A stretch of DNA of 51,013 nt. It comes from Flavobacteriales bacterium (lineage in GTDB: Bacteria > Bacteroidota > Bacteroidia > Flavobacteriales_D > Parvicellaceae). Shown in pieces: positions 37,314-46,124 of this stretch. Position numbers and translations under genes: made by a program. Numbering within the stretch: the first letter of the stretch is position 1; each line of letters begins with the position of its first letter. Location of the stretch: NCBI GenBank assembly GCA_016780365.1, contig JADHMB010000007.1:1-51013 (forward strand), in the 5' to 3' direction. The notes under the pieces are model-generated. The model did not search any database, was not told where the DNA came from, and saw only the letters and a program-made list of their open reading frames with translations.

Positions 37314-38102
37314 ATGATTGAATTTAATGAGAAAACAGTCTGGATAACTGGCGCTTCATCAGGAATTGGCAAAGCATTGGCATTAAAAATTAGTTCCTTG
37401 AAAGCAAATATTGTACTTTCTTCAAGAAATAAAGAAGAATTAGAGAATGTTGCAAAACAATGCAAGGGCGAGGCTTATATTTTACCACTAGATTTAGAGA
37501 AACCTGAAGCTTTTGAAAAAGCAACTCAATCAGTTGTTAAGAAATATGGAAGTATTGACTTATTGATAAATAATGGTGGAATTAGCCAAAGGTCTGAAGC
37601 TAGTCAAACATCTATTGATGTCGACAGAAAACTTATGGAAATAAATTATTTTGGAACCATTGGCTTAACAAAATCAGTTCTTTCTATAATGCAAAAACAA
37701 CAAAAAGGACATATTGTAACTATAAGTAGCTTGTCTGGAAAATTTGGATTTTTTCTTAGGTCTGCTTATGCTGCATCTAAATTTGCTCAATTAGGGTTTT
37801 TTGAATCTTTAAGGCTTGAAGAAGAGAAAAACAATATTGATATAAGTATGGTTTTCCCCGGCTTTGTCAATACAGATATTTCTAAAAATGCTCTTTCTGG
37901 AACTGGAGTTCAGCATGGTGTGAAAGACCAAAACCAACAAAATGGAATTAGCCCTGAAAAATGTGCACAAGATATTATTGACGGAATAATTGATAATAAA
38001 CACGAAATATATACAGGAGGCAAAGAAATATGGATGGTGAAAATTAAAAGGTTTTTTCCCAGTCTATTTCATAAAATAATTAAAAAGCAATCCGGCACTT
38101 AA
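37314..38102 (+). CDS. SDR-family oxidoreductase, DHRS7-like
   Basis: A 262-residue classical short-chain dehydrogenase: cofactor motif TGASSGIGKA (12-21), NNGG (86-89), catalytic Ser139, Tyr152 and Lys156 (YAASK). Arg38 after the second strand suggests NADP preference. The C-terminal region with basic and hydrophobic residues (IWMVKIKRFFPSLFHKIIKK) resembles the DHRS7-like membrane-associated group. Substrate unknown. It ends three bases from the convergent VOC gene. Confidence 0.88.
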   Translation: MIEFNEKTVWITGASSGIGKALALKISSLKANIVLSSRNKEELENVAKQCKGEAYILPLDLEKPEAFEKATQSVVKKYGSIDLLINNGGISQRSEASQTSIDVDRKLMEINYFGTIGLTKSVLSIMQKQQKGHIVTISSLSGKFGFFLRSAYAASKFAQLGFFESLRLEEEKNNIDISMVFPGFVNTDISKNALSGTGVQHGVKDQNQQNGISPEKCAQDIIDGIIDNKHEIYTGGKEIWMVKIKRFFPSLFHKIIKKQSGT

Positions 38103-38105
38103 TTC

Positions 38106-39167
38106 CTAATTTTTAACTCTTGTAAACTTTAATGCCTTCAGCATCCAGTTTGGAAGTGGTTGAGAAGGTTTTCTTTTTTCAACATTTAAAAAAAGACCTA
38201 ATTTTTCGATAATTGGAATTTTATAAACCTCTATCAGTTCTATTAGAGTTCCATCAGGATCTTCACAATAAGTACAGTGAACTTTGGTATTTTCACCCAT
38301 ACTTAAAACATCTTTCGTATCACAAGTAAACCCAAAACCTTCATTAGCGAGTTTTTCTCCTAGAGCCTGCATATTTCTTACGTCAAACCCTAAATGGACA
38401 AATCCTATATCCCCCCACAATCTATTTTCGTATATTTTATTTGGCAATCTTTTTGAAGTGTCTTGAACCAATTCAATATAACTCTTGCCCGCTAATTTTG
38501 TAAATCCTCCTCCAGATGGGTTTTTCTGAGACAATAAAACTCTTCGGTATTCATTATTTCCACCCAAAATATTGGACCAGTCCTGGAAAATCCCAGTTTT
38601 GTCTTCTATAATTTCATCGTAACCAAGCATCTTGTAAAAAGACAATGAATTCTCCATATTGGAAACACCTATTGAGCAACCAACTGTTCCACCAGTTAAA
38701 TGATTGTGATTTGTGTAAAAATCATTCGCTGGAATTATTTGCCAAAGCAGTCCATTTAAATCCTTAACATAAAATGTTTCCCAGCCACATGGAGAGTCAA
38801 CTACATCGGAAATTATGTTAGCATTATTTGATTTAAAAAAATCAAAAGCTTTACTGATATTTGGAGTTTTTATAAATCCGGTATAAATACCTAAATCTCC
38901 AAGCTGAAAATCTATTTTAGCATTACTTGCTTTAAAAGTTGTAGGAGAAACAACTTCCATTGCGCAACCACCCTTAATATTAAGAACCATTGCAGCTCTT
39001 TTAGAAATTACTTTGCCCTTTGTATATATAGTCATTAATGGAGCCTCTGCCTCATCATTAAATAGTGGAATATCCATTCCAAAAAATTTAATGTACCAAT
39101 CCCATGCTTCTTTGTGTTCTGGTACTCCAACGCCAAGATGCTGTATGCCGTGTATTGTAAAACTCAT
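38106..39167 (-). CDS. Two-domain VOC (glyoxalase/dioxygenase-fold) protein
   Basis: A 353-residue cytosolic protein with two vicinal-oxygen-chelate halves. The first starts IHGIQHLGVGVPEHKEAWDW (His10 a likely metal ligand) and the second is visible from VGCSIGVSNMENSLSFYKML to the C-terminal metal-binding Glu in DPDGTLIELIEVYKI. A metal-dependent lyase, isomerase or dioxygenase is possible, and no named enzyme fits convincingly. Its start overlaps the efp stop in an ATGA, so the two are translationally coupled. Confidence 0.75.
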   Translation of the reverse strand: MSFTIHGIQHLGVGVPEHKEAWDWYIKFFGMDIPLFNDEAEAPLMTIYTKGKVISKRAAMVLNIKGGCAMEVVSPTTFKASNAKIDFQLGDLGIYTGFIKTPNISKAFDFFKSNNANIISDVVDSPCGWETFYVKDLNGLLWQIIPANDFYTNHNHLTGGTVGCSIGVSNMENSLSFYKMLGYDEIIEDKTGIFQDWSNILGGNNEYRRVLLSQKNPSGGGFTKLAGKSYIELVQDTSKRLPNKIYENRLWGDIGFVHLGFDVRNMQALGEKLANEGFGFTCDTKDVLSMGENTKVHCTYCEDPDGTLIELIEVYKIPIIEKLGLFLNVEKRKPSQPLPNWMLKALKFTRVKN

Positions 39168-39730
39168 GACTTTACTCTTTCTACGTACATACTTTTTTGA
39201 ATATCCACCTTTATCATGTCTCCAGTATTAATAAATAATGGGACTTTTACTTTTGCCCCTGTGTCAATAGTAGCTGGCTTCATGGTATTGGTAGCTGTAT
39301 CTCCTTTAACCCCGGGTTCTGTATAGGTTACCTCAGCTTGTAAAAACTGTGGTTGCTCTACCAAAAGCGGCAACTCTTCTTCAGCATGAAAAATAATTGT
39401 ACATATTATTCCTTCCATTAAAAATTCCGGTTTTCCAATCATATGAGATTCTAAAAATATTTGTTCAAAATTCTGAGTATGCATAAAATGATAACCATCT
39501 CCCTCTTTATATAGATACTGATAAGATCTATTTTCAATTCTAACAACTTCTATTTTATGTCCAGATGGAAAAGTATGATCCAAAACCCTTCCGTCTTCAA
39601 TACCCTTCATTTTTGTTCTTACAAATGCCGGACCTTTGCCAGGTTTCACATGCTGAAACTCTATTATTTGCATTAATTTGTGGTTGTGTTTAATGCACAA
39701 TCCATTTTTAATTTCTGAAGTTGATGCCAT
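39164..39730 (-). CDS. efp: Translation elongation factor P
   Basis: Relieves ribosome stalling at polyproline stretches. The 188 residues show the three OB-like domains: an N-terminal KOW-like part with the loop HVKPGKGPAFVRTK carrying the tip Lys, HTFPSGHKIEVV, and the C-terminal GVKGDTATNTMKPATIDTG and VPLFINTGD. The tip Lys is retained where EpmA-type EF-Ps are modified, but no modifying enzyme is encoded nearby. It lies between recG and the VOC gene. Confidence 0.96.
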   Translation of the reverse strand: MASTSEIKNGLCIKHNHKLMQIIEFQHVKPGKGPAFVRTKMKGIEDGRVLDHTFPSGHKIEVVRIENRSYQYLYKEGDGYHFMHTQNFEQIFLESHMIGKPEFLMEGIICTIIFHAEEELPLLVEQPQFLQAEVTYTEPGVKGDTATNTMKPATIDTGAKVKVPLFINTGDMIKVDIQKSMYVERVKS

Positions 39731-39775
39731 AGATAATTTTTAATTTTGTAAATATAAGAAATGTTAAAAGAGTGG

Positions 39776-41884
39776 TTAACTAATATTACTCCAATTAGGT
39801 TTTAATTTCATTTGACGAATCAATTCTTTTTTTACTATCTGATTTTCTGCTGTCGAAAGATTTACATCTTCTTTAAGAATTTGATCTACATCATTTTTAG
39901 ACAATTGTACTATTTGACCATCTCTAGCCAAATCTGCTAATTTAAAATCTAAAACACCGCTTTGTTGAGTTCCCATAACATCACCAGGGCCTCTAATTTT
40001 TAAATCTTGCTCTGAAATCTCAAATCCATCACTAGTTCTAACCATTGTCTCTAATCTAATTTTCGCTTCTTTGGAAAGCTTATATCCACTCATTAGAACA
40101 CAATAAGATTTTTCCGCTCCTCTTCCCACTCTTCCTCTAAGTTGATGCAATTGTGACAAACCAAATTTTTCTGCACTTTCTATTATCATTAGTGAAGCAT
40201 TTGGAACATCTACTCCAACTTCAATTACGGTGGTGGCAACCATAATTTGTGTTTTACCACTTACAAATTGAGACATTTCATATTCTTTTGCTTCTGGTTT
40301 CATTTTTCCATGAACAATACTTACTTGGTAGTCTGGTAATGGAAATCTTCTTACGATACTCTCATAGCCATCCATTAAATCTTTATAGTCTAATTTTTCA
40401 GATTCCTCAATAAGAGGATATACTATATAAACTTGGTGACCTTTTTTAATCTCATCTTCAATAAATTGAAAGACCTTTAATCTACTAGAATCAAATCTAT
40501 GAATGGTATTAATTGGTTTTCTACCGGGCGGAAGTTCGTCAATTACAGAAACATCTAAATCGCCATAGAAAGTCATTGCTAAAGTTCTTGGAATAGGGGT
40601 AGCTGTCATTACTAAAACATGTGGAGGTTGGATATTTTTTTTCCAAAGTTTTGCTCTTTGAGCAACACCAAATCTATGTTGCTCGTCTATTACTGCAAGT
40701 CCTAAGTTTTTAAATTTTACTTTATCTTCCAAAAGAGCATGGGTACCAACAAGAACGTTCAAAGTCCCATTTTCTAAAGATTGATGAATAATTTTACGAT
40801 CCGATTTCTTGACAGACCCCGTCAATAAAGAAACCTTTACCCCCAAGGGATCTAGAAATTTAACTATTGATTTGTAATGCTGGGTTGCCAATATTTCTGT
40901 TGGAGCCATTAAACAGGACTGGAATCCATTATCTATAGAAAGTAAAATTGTTAAAACTGCAACCAATGTTTTTCCGCTTCCTACATCTCCTTGCAACAAT
41001 CTATTCATATGAACACCAGACCCCAAATCTTTACGTATCTCTTTTACTACTTTTTTTTGGGCATTGGTCAGCTCAAAAGGTAAATGTTTTTTGAAAAAAT
41101 CGTTAAAGTTATTTCCAACGAACTTAAAGACATAACCCTTCAATTTATTTCTAGTGCTTAATTTTTGGGTAGTCATACTTAATTGAAGAAAAAATAATTC
41201 TTCATATTTTAATCTTAATATAGATTTTTGAAGTAGGTCTTTATCAATTGGGAAATGAATGTTTTCATATGCTTGATAAACATTGGGGAAATTATTTTTC
41301 TTCTCAATATTATTTGGTAAAGTTTTAGGAATAAAGTTTAATACCTGAGGCAATAAATTTCTCATTAGATTTTCTATTCCTCTAGACTGAAGACCAAAAG
41401 CAGATAGTTTTTCGGTAGAGTGATAAACTGGTTGAAGACTACCAAGCTTATTCTTACTTTTTTCTTCCAATTCCATTTCGGGATGGTTGAAATTCCATGA
41501 GCCTGCGTAAGAAGTTGGCTTCCCAAAAATAACATACTGTTGGCCAAGTTTAATTGTTGGCTTAATCCATTTTACCCCTTTAAACCATACTAGCTGAACA
41601 GATCCAGATGCATCAAAGGCAGAGACTAAAAGTCTTTTTTTTCTTGGTTGTCCAAGCTCTTGGACATTAGATACTTGAACTGAAATTTGAACACTTCCTT
41701 GAGGTTCTACAATATCTTTAATCAGCACTGTTTTAGACCTATCCACATATCTAAATGGAAAATGATTTAGCAAATCTCTAAATGAATATATAGACATTTC
41801 GCTTTTGAGCAGGTCAGCCCTTTTGGGCCCAACCCCCTTAAGAAATTCAATAGGAGTATTTAAAACATCTACATTCAAGGACAA
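39776..41884 (-). CDS. recG: ATP-dependent DNA helicase RecG
   Basis: Branch-migration helicase that remodels stalled forks. The 702 residues contain an N-terminal wedge domain (TPIEFLKGVGPKRADLLK, then an OB fold) and the helicase motor with Walker A LLQGDVGSGKTLVA (near residue 300), DEQH box (VIDEQHRFG), TATPIPRTLAMT, TTVIEVGVDVPNA and QLRGRVGRG. The start is TTG at 41884. A second TTG two codons on is equally possible. Tandem in-frame TAA codons lie just upstream, so no ATG start exists. Confidence 0.95.
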   Translation of the reverse strand: MSLNVDVLNTPIEFLKGVGPKRADLLKSEMSIYSFRDLLNHFPFRYVDRSKTVLIKDIVEPQGSVQISVQVSNVQELGQPRKKRLLVSAFDASGSVQLVWFKGVKWIKPTIKLGQQYVIFGKPTSYAGSWNFNHPEMELEEKSKNKLGSLQPVYHSTEKLSAFGLQSRGIENLMRNLLPQVLNFIPKTLPNNIEKKNNFPNVYQAYENIHFPIDKDLLQKSILRLKYEELFFLQLSMTTQKLSTRNKLKGYVFKFVGNNFNDFFKKHLPFELTNAQKKVVKEIRKDLGSGVHMNRLLQGDVGSGKTLVAVLTILLSIDNGFQSCLMAPTEILATQHYKSIVKFLDPLGVKVSLLTGSVKKSDRKIIHQSLENGTLNVLVGTHALLEDKVKFKNLGLAVIDEQHRFGVAQRAKLWKKNIQPPHVLVMTATPIPRTLAMTFYGDLDVSVIDELPPGRKPINTIHRFDSSRLKVFQFIEDEIKKGHQVYIVYPLIEESEKLDYKDLMDGYESIVRRFPLPDYQVSIVHGKMKPEAKEYEMSQFVSGKTQIMVATTVIEVGVDVPNASLMIIESAEKFGLSQLHQLRGRVGRGAEKSYCVLMSGYKLSKEAKIRLETMVRTSDGFEISEQDLKIRGPGDVMGTQQSGVLDFKLADLARDGQIVQLSKNDVDQILKEDVNLSTAENQIVKKELIRQMKLKPNWSNIS

Positions 41885-41939
41885 ACATTATTAGTTTGGT
41901 CTATGAAAATATAATAAATTAATTAAAAAACATGAAAGC

Positions 41940-43223
41940 CTAAATCGCTTGTTTTCCTAGCAACAGAACAGGGTTTTCTAAATAGTTTTTAAAAGAATTT
42001 AAAAAAGCAGATCCTACAGCGCCATCTACTACCCTGTGATCGCAACTTAAAGTAACTTTCATTATATTTCCAGGAACAATTTCTCCATTTTTCACCACCG
42101 GAACTTGTTGAATACCACCAATTGCTAATATGCAAGCATCAGGAGGATTAACAATAGCAGTAAATTCATCAATACCAAACATTCCAAGGTTAGAAATGGT
42201 AAATGTATTTCCTTCCCATTCTTCTGGCTGAAGCTTTTTATCTTTGGCCTTTTGAGCAAGCAATTTAACTTCCTGACCAATTTGAGTCAAAGATTTTTCA
42301 TTAGTAAATCTAATTACGGGAACTAACAAACCTTCGTCAACTGCTACAGCAACACCAATATGAACATGCTCATTATATCTTATAAAATCACCATACCAAG
42401 ATGCGTTAACTTTGGGGTGGTCTTTAAGAGATACTGCTGCTGCTTTAACTACCAAGTCATTGAATGAAATTTTAGACGGGTTAATAGCATTATTAATTGC
42501 CTTTCTTGCTTCAATAGAGTTGTCCATATTGATAGAAACAGTCAAGTAAAAGTGTGGCGCAGAAAACTTACTCTCTGCCAATCTTTGGGCAATAACTTTT
42601 CTCATTTGAGAAACTGGCTCATCCACAAAGGACTCTTGTCCTTGAATTGTAGCACTTCCTTGAAAATTATCAATATCTCTTTTTACAATTCTTCCATCGG
42701 TACCAGTTCCGCTAACAAATTTCAAATTTATTCCTCTTTCTTCTGCAAGTTTTTTTGCCAATGGTGAGGCTTTAGTTTCTAAAGAATTTAAAGAGTCTAA
42801 TGAAGGAAAAGATTTATTAGAAGACACAGTTGGAGTAGGTACTGAAGGTGCAGCACTTACAGATGGCTGTGGTTTAACTTCTGCAGGAATAGGTTTTGGA
42901 GTTGGAGCGGGTTTAGAATCTTCTTTTTCAACAGATTCTGCTTCTGAAGCTTTTTCCTCTTTTAGTAATTTGGCTACATCTTCTCCCTTTTCACCTAAAA
43001 TTGCCAGAATAGAGTCAACAGGAGCTGTTTGACCTTTTTCGACTCCTATATGTAATAATACTCCCTCTTGAAAAGATTCAAATTCCATGGTAGCCTTGTC
43101 AGTTTCAATCTCTGCTAATAATTCACCACTTTCTATGTTGTCACCAACTTTTTTATGCCATTCTGCAACCACTCCCTCAGTCATGGTGTCACTTAATTTG
43201 GGCATTCTTACTATTTCAGCCAT
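41940..43223 (-). CDS. pdhC: Pyruvate dehydrogenase E2 (dihydrolipoyl acetyltransferase)
   Basis: Transfers acetyl groups from lipoamide to CoA. The 427 residues include one N-terminal lipoyl domain (about 2-77, Lys43 in EIETDKATMEFES), a long Glu-, Pro- and Ala/Ser-rich linker (about 85-150), a peripheral-subunit-binding domain (ASPLAKKLAEERGINLKF, then GTGTDGRIVKRDID) and the catalytic core with SCDHRVVDGAVG (His396, Asp400). Many Flavobacteriia versions have two lipoyl domains, this one has a single domain. It follows pdhA by nine bases. Confidence 0.94.
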   Translation of the reverse strand: MAEIVRMPKLSDTMTEGVVAEWHKKVGDNIESGELLAEIETDKATMEFESFQEGVLLHIGVEKGQTAPVDSILAILGEKGEDVAKLLKEEKASEAESVEKEDSKPAPTPKPIPAEVKPQPSVSAAPSVPTPTVSSNKSFPSLDSLNSLETKASPLAKKLAEERGINLKFVSGTGTDGRIVKRDIDNFQGSATIQGQESFVDEPVSQMRKVIAQRLAESKFSAPHFYLTVSINMDNSIEARKAINNAINPSKISFNDLVVKAAAVSLKDHPKVNASWYGDFIRYNEHVHIGVAVAVDEGLLVPVIRFTNEKSLTQIGQEVKLLAQKAKDKKLQPEEWEGNTFTISNLGMFGIDEFTAIVNPPDACILAIGGIQQVPVVKNGEIVPGNIMKVTLSCDHRVVDGAVGSAFLNSFKNYLENPVLLLGKQAI

Positions 43224-43232
43224 AACAAATAT

Positions 43233-44270
43233 TTAATCTTTAATAAATGGGTAATCCTTTTGCATATAAACATCTTCATACAATTCGTGTGCTTCAAGCT
43301 CTGGAGACTCTTCGGCAAATGCAATTGATTCGTCTACAAGAACTTTTACTTCTTCTTGAATTTTTTCAATATCACTTTCAGAAGCTAGTTTATTAGCTGT
43401 AATTGTATTTAAAACCTGAGAAACTGGATCCTTTCCTTTGAAATCCTCTACCTCGTCTTTTGTTCTATATTTTTGAGGATCTGACATTGAATGCCCTTTA
43501 TATCTATAAGTTCTAATATCTAAAAGAGTTGGTCCTTCGCCTTTTCTAGCTCTTGCAGATGCTTCTTCAATAGCTTCATGAACAGATTCCACTGACATTC
43601 CATCTACAACAAATGAAGGCATATGATAAGATTTTCCAATTTCACTCATATCCTCAACATTTGTAGTTCTTTTAACAGATGTTCCCATTGCATAATTATT
43701 ATTCTCTATAATAAAAACAACTGGTAGTTTCCACATCATTGCCATATTAAATGTTTCATGAAGTGCTCCTTGTCTCGCAGCACCATCCCCAAAAGAACAA
43801 TAAGTTACACCCTTATTTCCTTTGTACTGGTCAGCAAAGGCAATACCAGCACCCATTGGAATTTGAGCACCAACTATTCCATGACCTCCCATGAGGTTAA
43901 CTTCCTTATTAAACATATGCATTGAACCACCTTTACCTTTAGACATTCCTGTCTTTTTACCATAAAGTTCGGCAACCATATATTTTGGATGAACTCCTAG
44001 TGCAATTGGGTGAGCGTGATCTCTGTAAGCAGTAATGTGCTTATCTTCTTTTATACATGCAGAAGCAGTTCCTGCAACCACAGCTTCCTGACCAATATAT
44101 AGATGACAAAAACCACCAAATTTCTGTTGAATATATAAATGCCCGATTCTCTCTTCAATTTTTCGCATTAGCAGCATGTCTTTGTACCACTTTAAATATT
44201 GCTTTTTAGAGTAAGGCAAAGCTTTTTTTGACTTTGTTTTAACTGGTTTTTCTATAGTTGATGTTGGCAT
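43233..44270 (-). CDS. pdhA: Pyruvate dehydrogenase E1 alpha subunit
   Basis: The 345-residue alpha chain of a heterotetrameric thiamine-diphosphate E1. Visible are LLMRKIEERIGHLYIQQKFG, GQEAVVAGTA, the TPP motif GDGAARQGALHETFNMAMMW to ENNNYAMGT, and RYKGHSMSDPQKYRTKDEV, the flexible loop region. The E1 beta gene (pdhB) is not adjacent, as is usual in Flavobacteriales where pdhA and pdhC sit together behind cdd. A -7 promoter element lies 18 bases upstream. Confidence 0.95.
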   Translation of the reverse strand: MPTSTIEKPVKTKSKKALPYSKKQYLKWYKDMLLMRKIEERIGHLYIQQKFGGFCHLYIGQEAVVAGTASACIKEDKHITAYRDHAHPIALGVHPKYMVAELYGKKTGMSKGKGGSMHMFNKEVNLMGGHGIVGAQIPMGAGIAFADQYKGNKGVTYCSFGDGAARQGALHETFNMAMMWKLPVVFIIENNNYAMGTSVKRTTNVEDMSEIGKSYHMPSFVVDGMSVESVHEAIEEASARARKGEGPTLLDIRTYRYKGHSMSDPQKYRTKDEVEDFKGKDPVSQVLNTITANKLASESDIEKIQEEVKVLVDESIAFAEESPELEAHELYEDVYMQKDYPFIKD

Positions 44271-44287
44271 GTTAAAAATTTTATAAA

Positions 44288-44295
44288 CAAATATA
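44288..44295 (-). promoter_or_regulatory. -7 promoter element of pdhA-pdhC
   Basis: TATATTTG on minus exactly matches TAnnTTTG and ends 17 bases before the pdhA ATG, in the 61-base gap after cdd. A clear -33 TTG is not present, only a CTTT-like stretch. Confidence 0.45.
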
Positions 44296-44331
44296 ATATT
44301 TATGAAAAGAAATTAAAGTTTTGTAGTGATT

Positions 44332-44820
44332 TTAATAACGTTTTAAAACATCAGTTTTAAAAGCCAAAGGAAGAAGGTCTTCAACACTATTTAATTCATA
44401 TACTTTTCCTACCTCTCCCATAAGTAAAATTTTAATGCTTTTTTCTTGATTTCTCTCGAACTCAAACATTACTTGTCTACATCCACCACAAGGCGAAATT
44501 GGTTCATCAATTATTTTCTCTACTGCTTTTACAGTAATTGCAACTTTTTCAATAATACAATTTGGGTAATTTGCTTTACAAAAATAAAAAAGAACTCTTT
44601 CTGCACACATTGAGGAAGGATATGCAATATTTTCTTGATTATTTGCAGCTATTATTTCTCCACTATCAAGCAAAGCTGCTGCACCTACACTAAATCCGGA
44701 ATAAACAGAATAGGCTTGCTCTAAAATTTTTTCTGCTTTTTTTAAAAGTTTTTTATCAATAGGTGTTAGATCATCAACTGAACTGTAGCTATTGTAAGAG
44801 GTTGAAATTTTTTCAATCAT
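44332..44820 (-). CDS. cdd: Cytidine deaminase
   Basis: Zinc enzyme of pyrimidine salvage that converts (deoxy)cytidine to (deoxy)uridine. In 162 residues the zinc ligands are Cys72 (in MCAERV, with proton shuttle Glu74) and Cys111/Cys114 (PCGGCRQ). AYSVYSGFSVGAALL and NQENIAYPSS provide substrate-binding residues. The start overlaps the porV stop in ATGA. The porV-cdd-pdhA order is conserved in Flavobacteriales, though no functional link is known. Confidence 0.95.
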   Translation of the reverse strand: MIEKISTSYNSYSSVDDLTPIDKKLLKKAEKILEQAYSVYSGFSVGAAALLDSGEIIAANNQENIAYPSSMCAERVLFYFCKANYPNCIIEKVAITVKAVEKIIDEPISPCGGCRQVMFEFERNQEKSIKILLMGEVGKVYELNSVEDLLPLAFKTDVLKRY

Positions 44821-46067
44821 TCCTCATTTTTAGACCCTGAGCTACCCATATTTAGCTTTATAGAAAACCTTATGGTATTTGCTAAAGGACTTGCTTGAGT
44901 TAAGGCCAGTATATAAGAAAGGTCTAGTTCCAGAACTTTGTATTTTATTCCAGCCCCAAAAGAAATAAATCTTCTATTTCCTTTTGTTGGATGCTCGTGA
45001 AAATAACCAGCTCTTAAAGCGAATAATTCACTGTAAAGAAATTCTGCACCAAAGGATAAATTAATTTCATTAAGTTCTTCCTTAAAGACAGATCCACTTT
45101 CCACATAGTAAGAACCATTGTCTTCAAAAACATTACCAGGCGCATCTGTGAAAGAACCAAAAATACCAGAGGCAACTCCTACATCTGGATTTCTCCCAGA
45201 AACAATATCACCATTACTTGGGTGGTAATACGGATTGGTAGGAACTAGTAATTTGTTTGCATCGATAGAAAACGAAAATTTATTAAACTCATCTAATTCC
45301 ATATTAAGAGTAGTTCCTAACCTAAAATTTGTTGGGATAAAATCTCTTGTTGCTGCTTCGGTGTAGGACATTTTGGCTCCAATATTAGAAATATTGGTTC
45401 CAAAAGCAATAGTAGATGGTTTATCTACTAAATTAAAAGAATTTGTAATATAGTATAGCGATAAATCAGCTGCTGCACTTTGCCCAGGTTTGGTATCTGC
45501 ACCACCAACGGATGTGCCTCCAGTAAGATTGGAATAAATATACCTCGCTGCTAGACCTGCTGAAAAATTATCTCCTAATTTTCTTGAGTAAACTACATCA
45601 AAAGCAAATTCGTTGGGTTTAAAATCTCTAATTGTAGTTCCAAAGTTGTCTGTAAAAGTGATATTTCCTAAAGAAAAATATCTTAAAGAAGCTCCAATAG
45701 TAGAAAGTCTATCAATTCTTTTGTAACCAGATAAATATGCTAAATTAATGTCATTTACTAAAGCTCTAAGCCATGGAGAGTAAGACATACTAAATCCAAC
45801 ATCTTTAATTGGGTCTATGAATACCAGCTTTGCTGGATTCCAATGAATTGAATTAGCATCTGGACTAATTGCTACTCCAGCATCACCCATAGCACCAGAC
45901 CTAGAATCAGGAGAAATTAAAAGAAACGGAACTGCAGTAGTAATCGTATTGATTTGACTACCACCAAGTTGCTGTGTGCTAATTTGTGAAAACGCAGAAT
46001 TTTTAAAAAATACCGCTGCAGTCAATACGAAAAGTAGTTTAATAAATGTTTTTTTATTTAAGATCAT
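44817..46067 (-). CDS. porV: T9SS outer-membrane protein PorV
   Basis: A 416-residue FadL-type barrel that shuttles T9SS cargo from the translocon to the PorU attachment complex. A signal peptide (about 1-27, ending AFSQ) is followed by INTITTAVPFLLISPDSRSG, AMGDAGVAISPDANSIHWNP and FSMSYSPWLRALVNDINLAY, the PorV/LptO signature region. The C-terminus ends in barrel strands (LDLSYILALTQASPLANTIR). It is directly downstream of porU, and a TATATTTG element in the gap suggests that it also has its own promoter. Confidence 0.93.
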   Translation of the reverse strand: MILNKKTFIKLLFVLTAAVFFKNSAFSQISTQQLGGSQINTITTAVPFLLISPDSRSGAMGDAGVAISPDANSIHWNPAKLVFIDPIKDVGFSMSYSPWLRALVNDINLAYLSGYKRIDRLSTIGASLRYFSLGNITFTDNFGTTIRDFKPNEFAFDVVYSRKLGDNFSAGLAARYIYSNLTGGTSVGGADTKPGQSAAADLSLYYITNSFNLVDKPSTIAFGTNISNIGAKMSYTEAATRDFIPTNFRLGTTLNMELDEFNKFSFSIDANKLLVPTNPYYHPSNGDIVSGRNPDVGVASGIFGSFTDAPGNVFEDNGSYYVESGSVFKEELNEINLSFGAEFLYSELFALRAGYFHEHPTKGNRRFISFGAGIKYKVLELDLSYILALTQASPLANTIRFSIKLNMGSSGSKNEE

Positions 46068-46093
46068 CTAATAAGAATTATGTGTGCTAACGA

Positions 46094-46101
46094 CAAATAT
46101 A
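46094..46101 (-). promoter_or_regulatory. -7 promoter element of porV
   Basis: TATATTTG on minus, exact TAnnTTTG, 26 bases before the porV ATG in the porU-porV gap. This suggests that porV is transcribed independently as well as with porU. Confidence 0.45.
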
Positions 46102-46124
46102 TATAAATAGTATTTAGAAAATAA

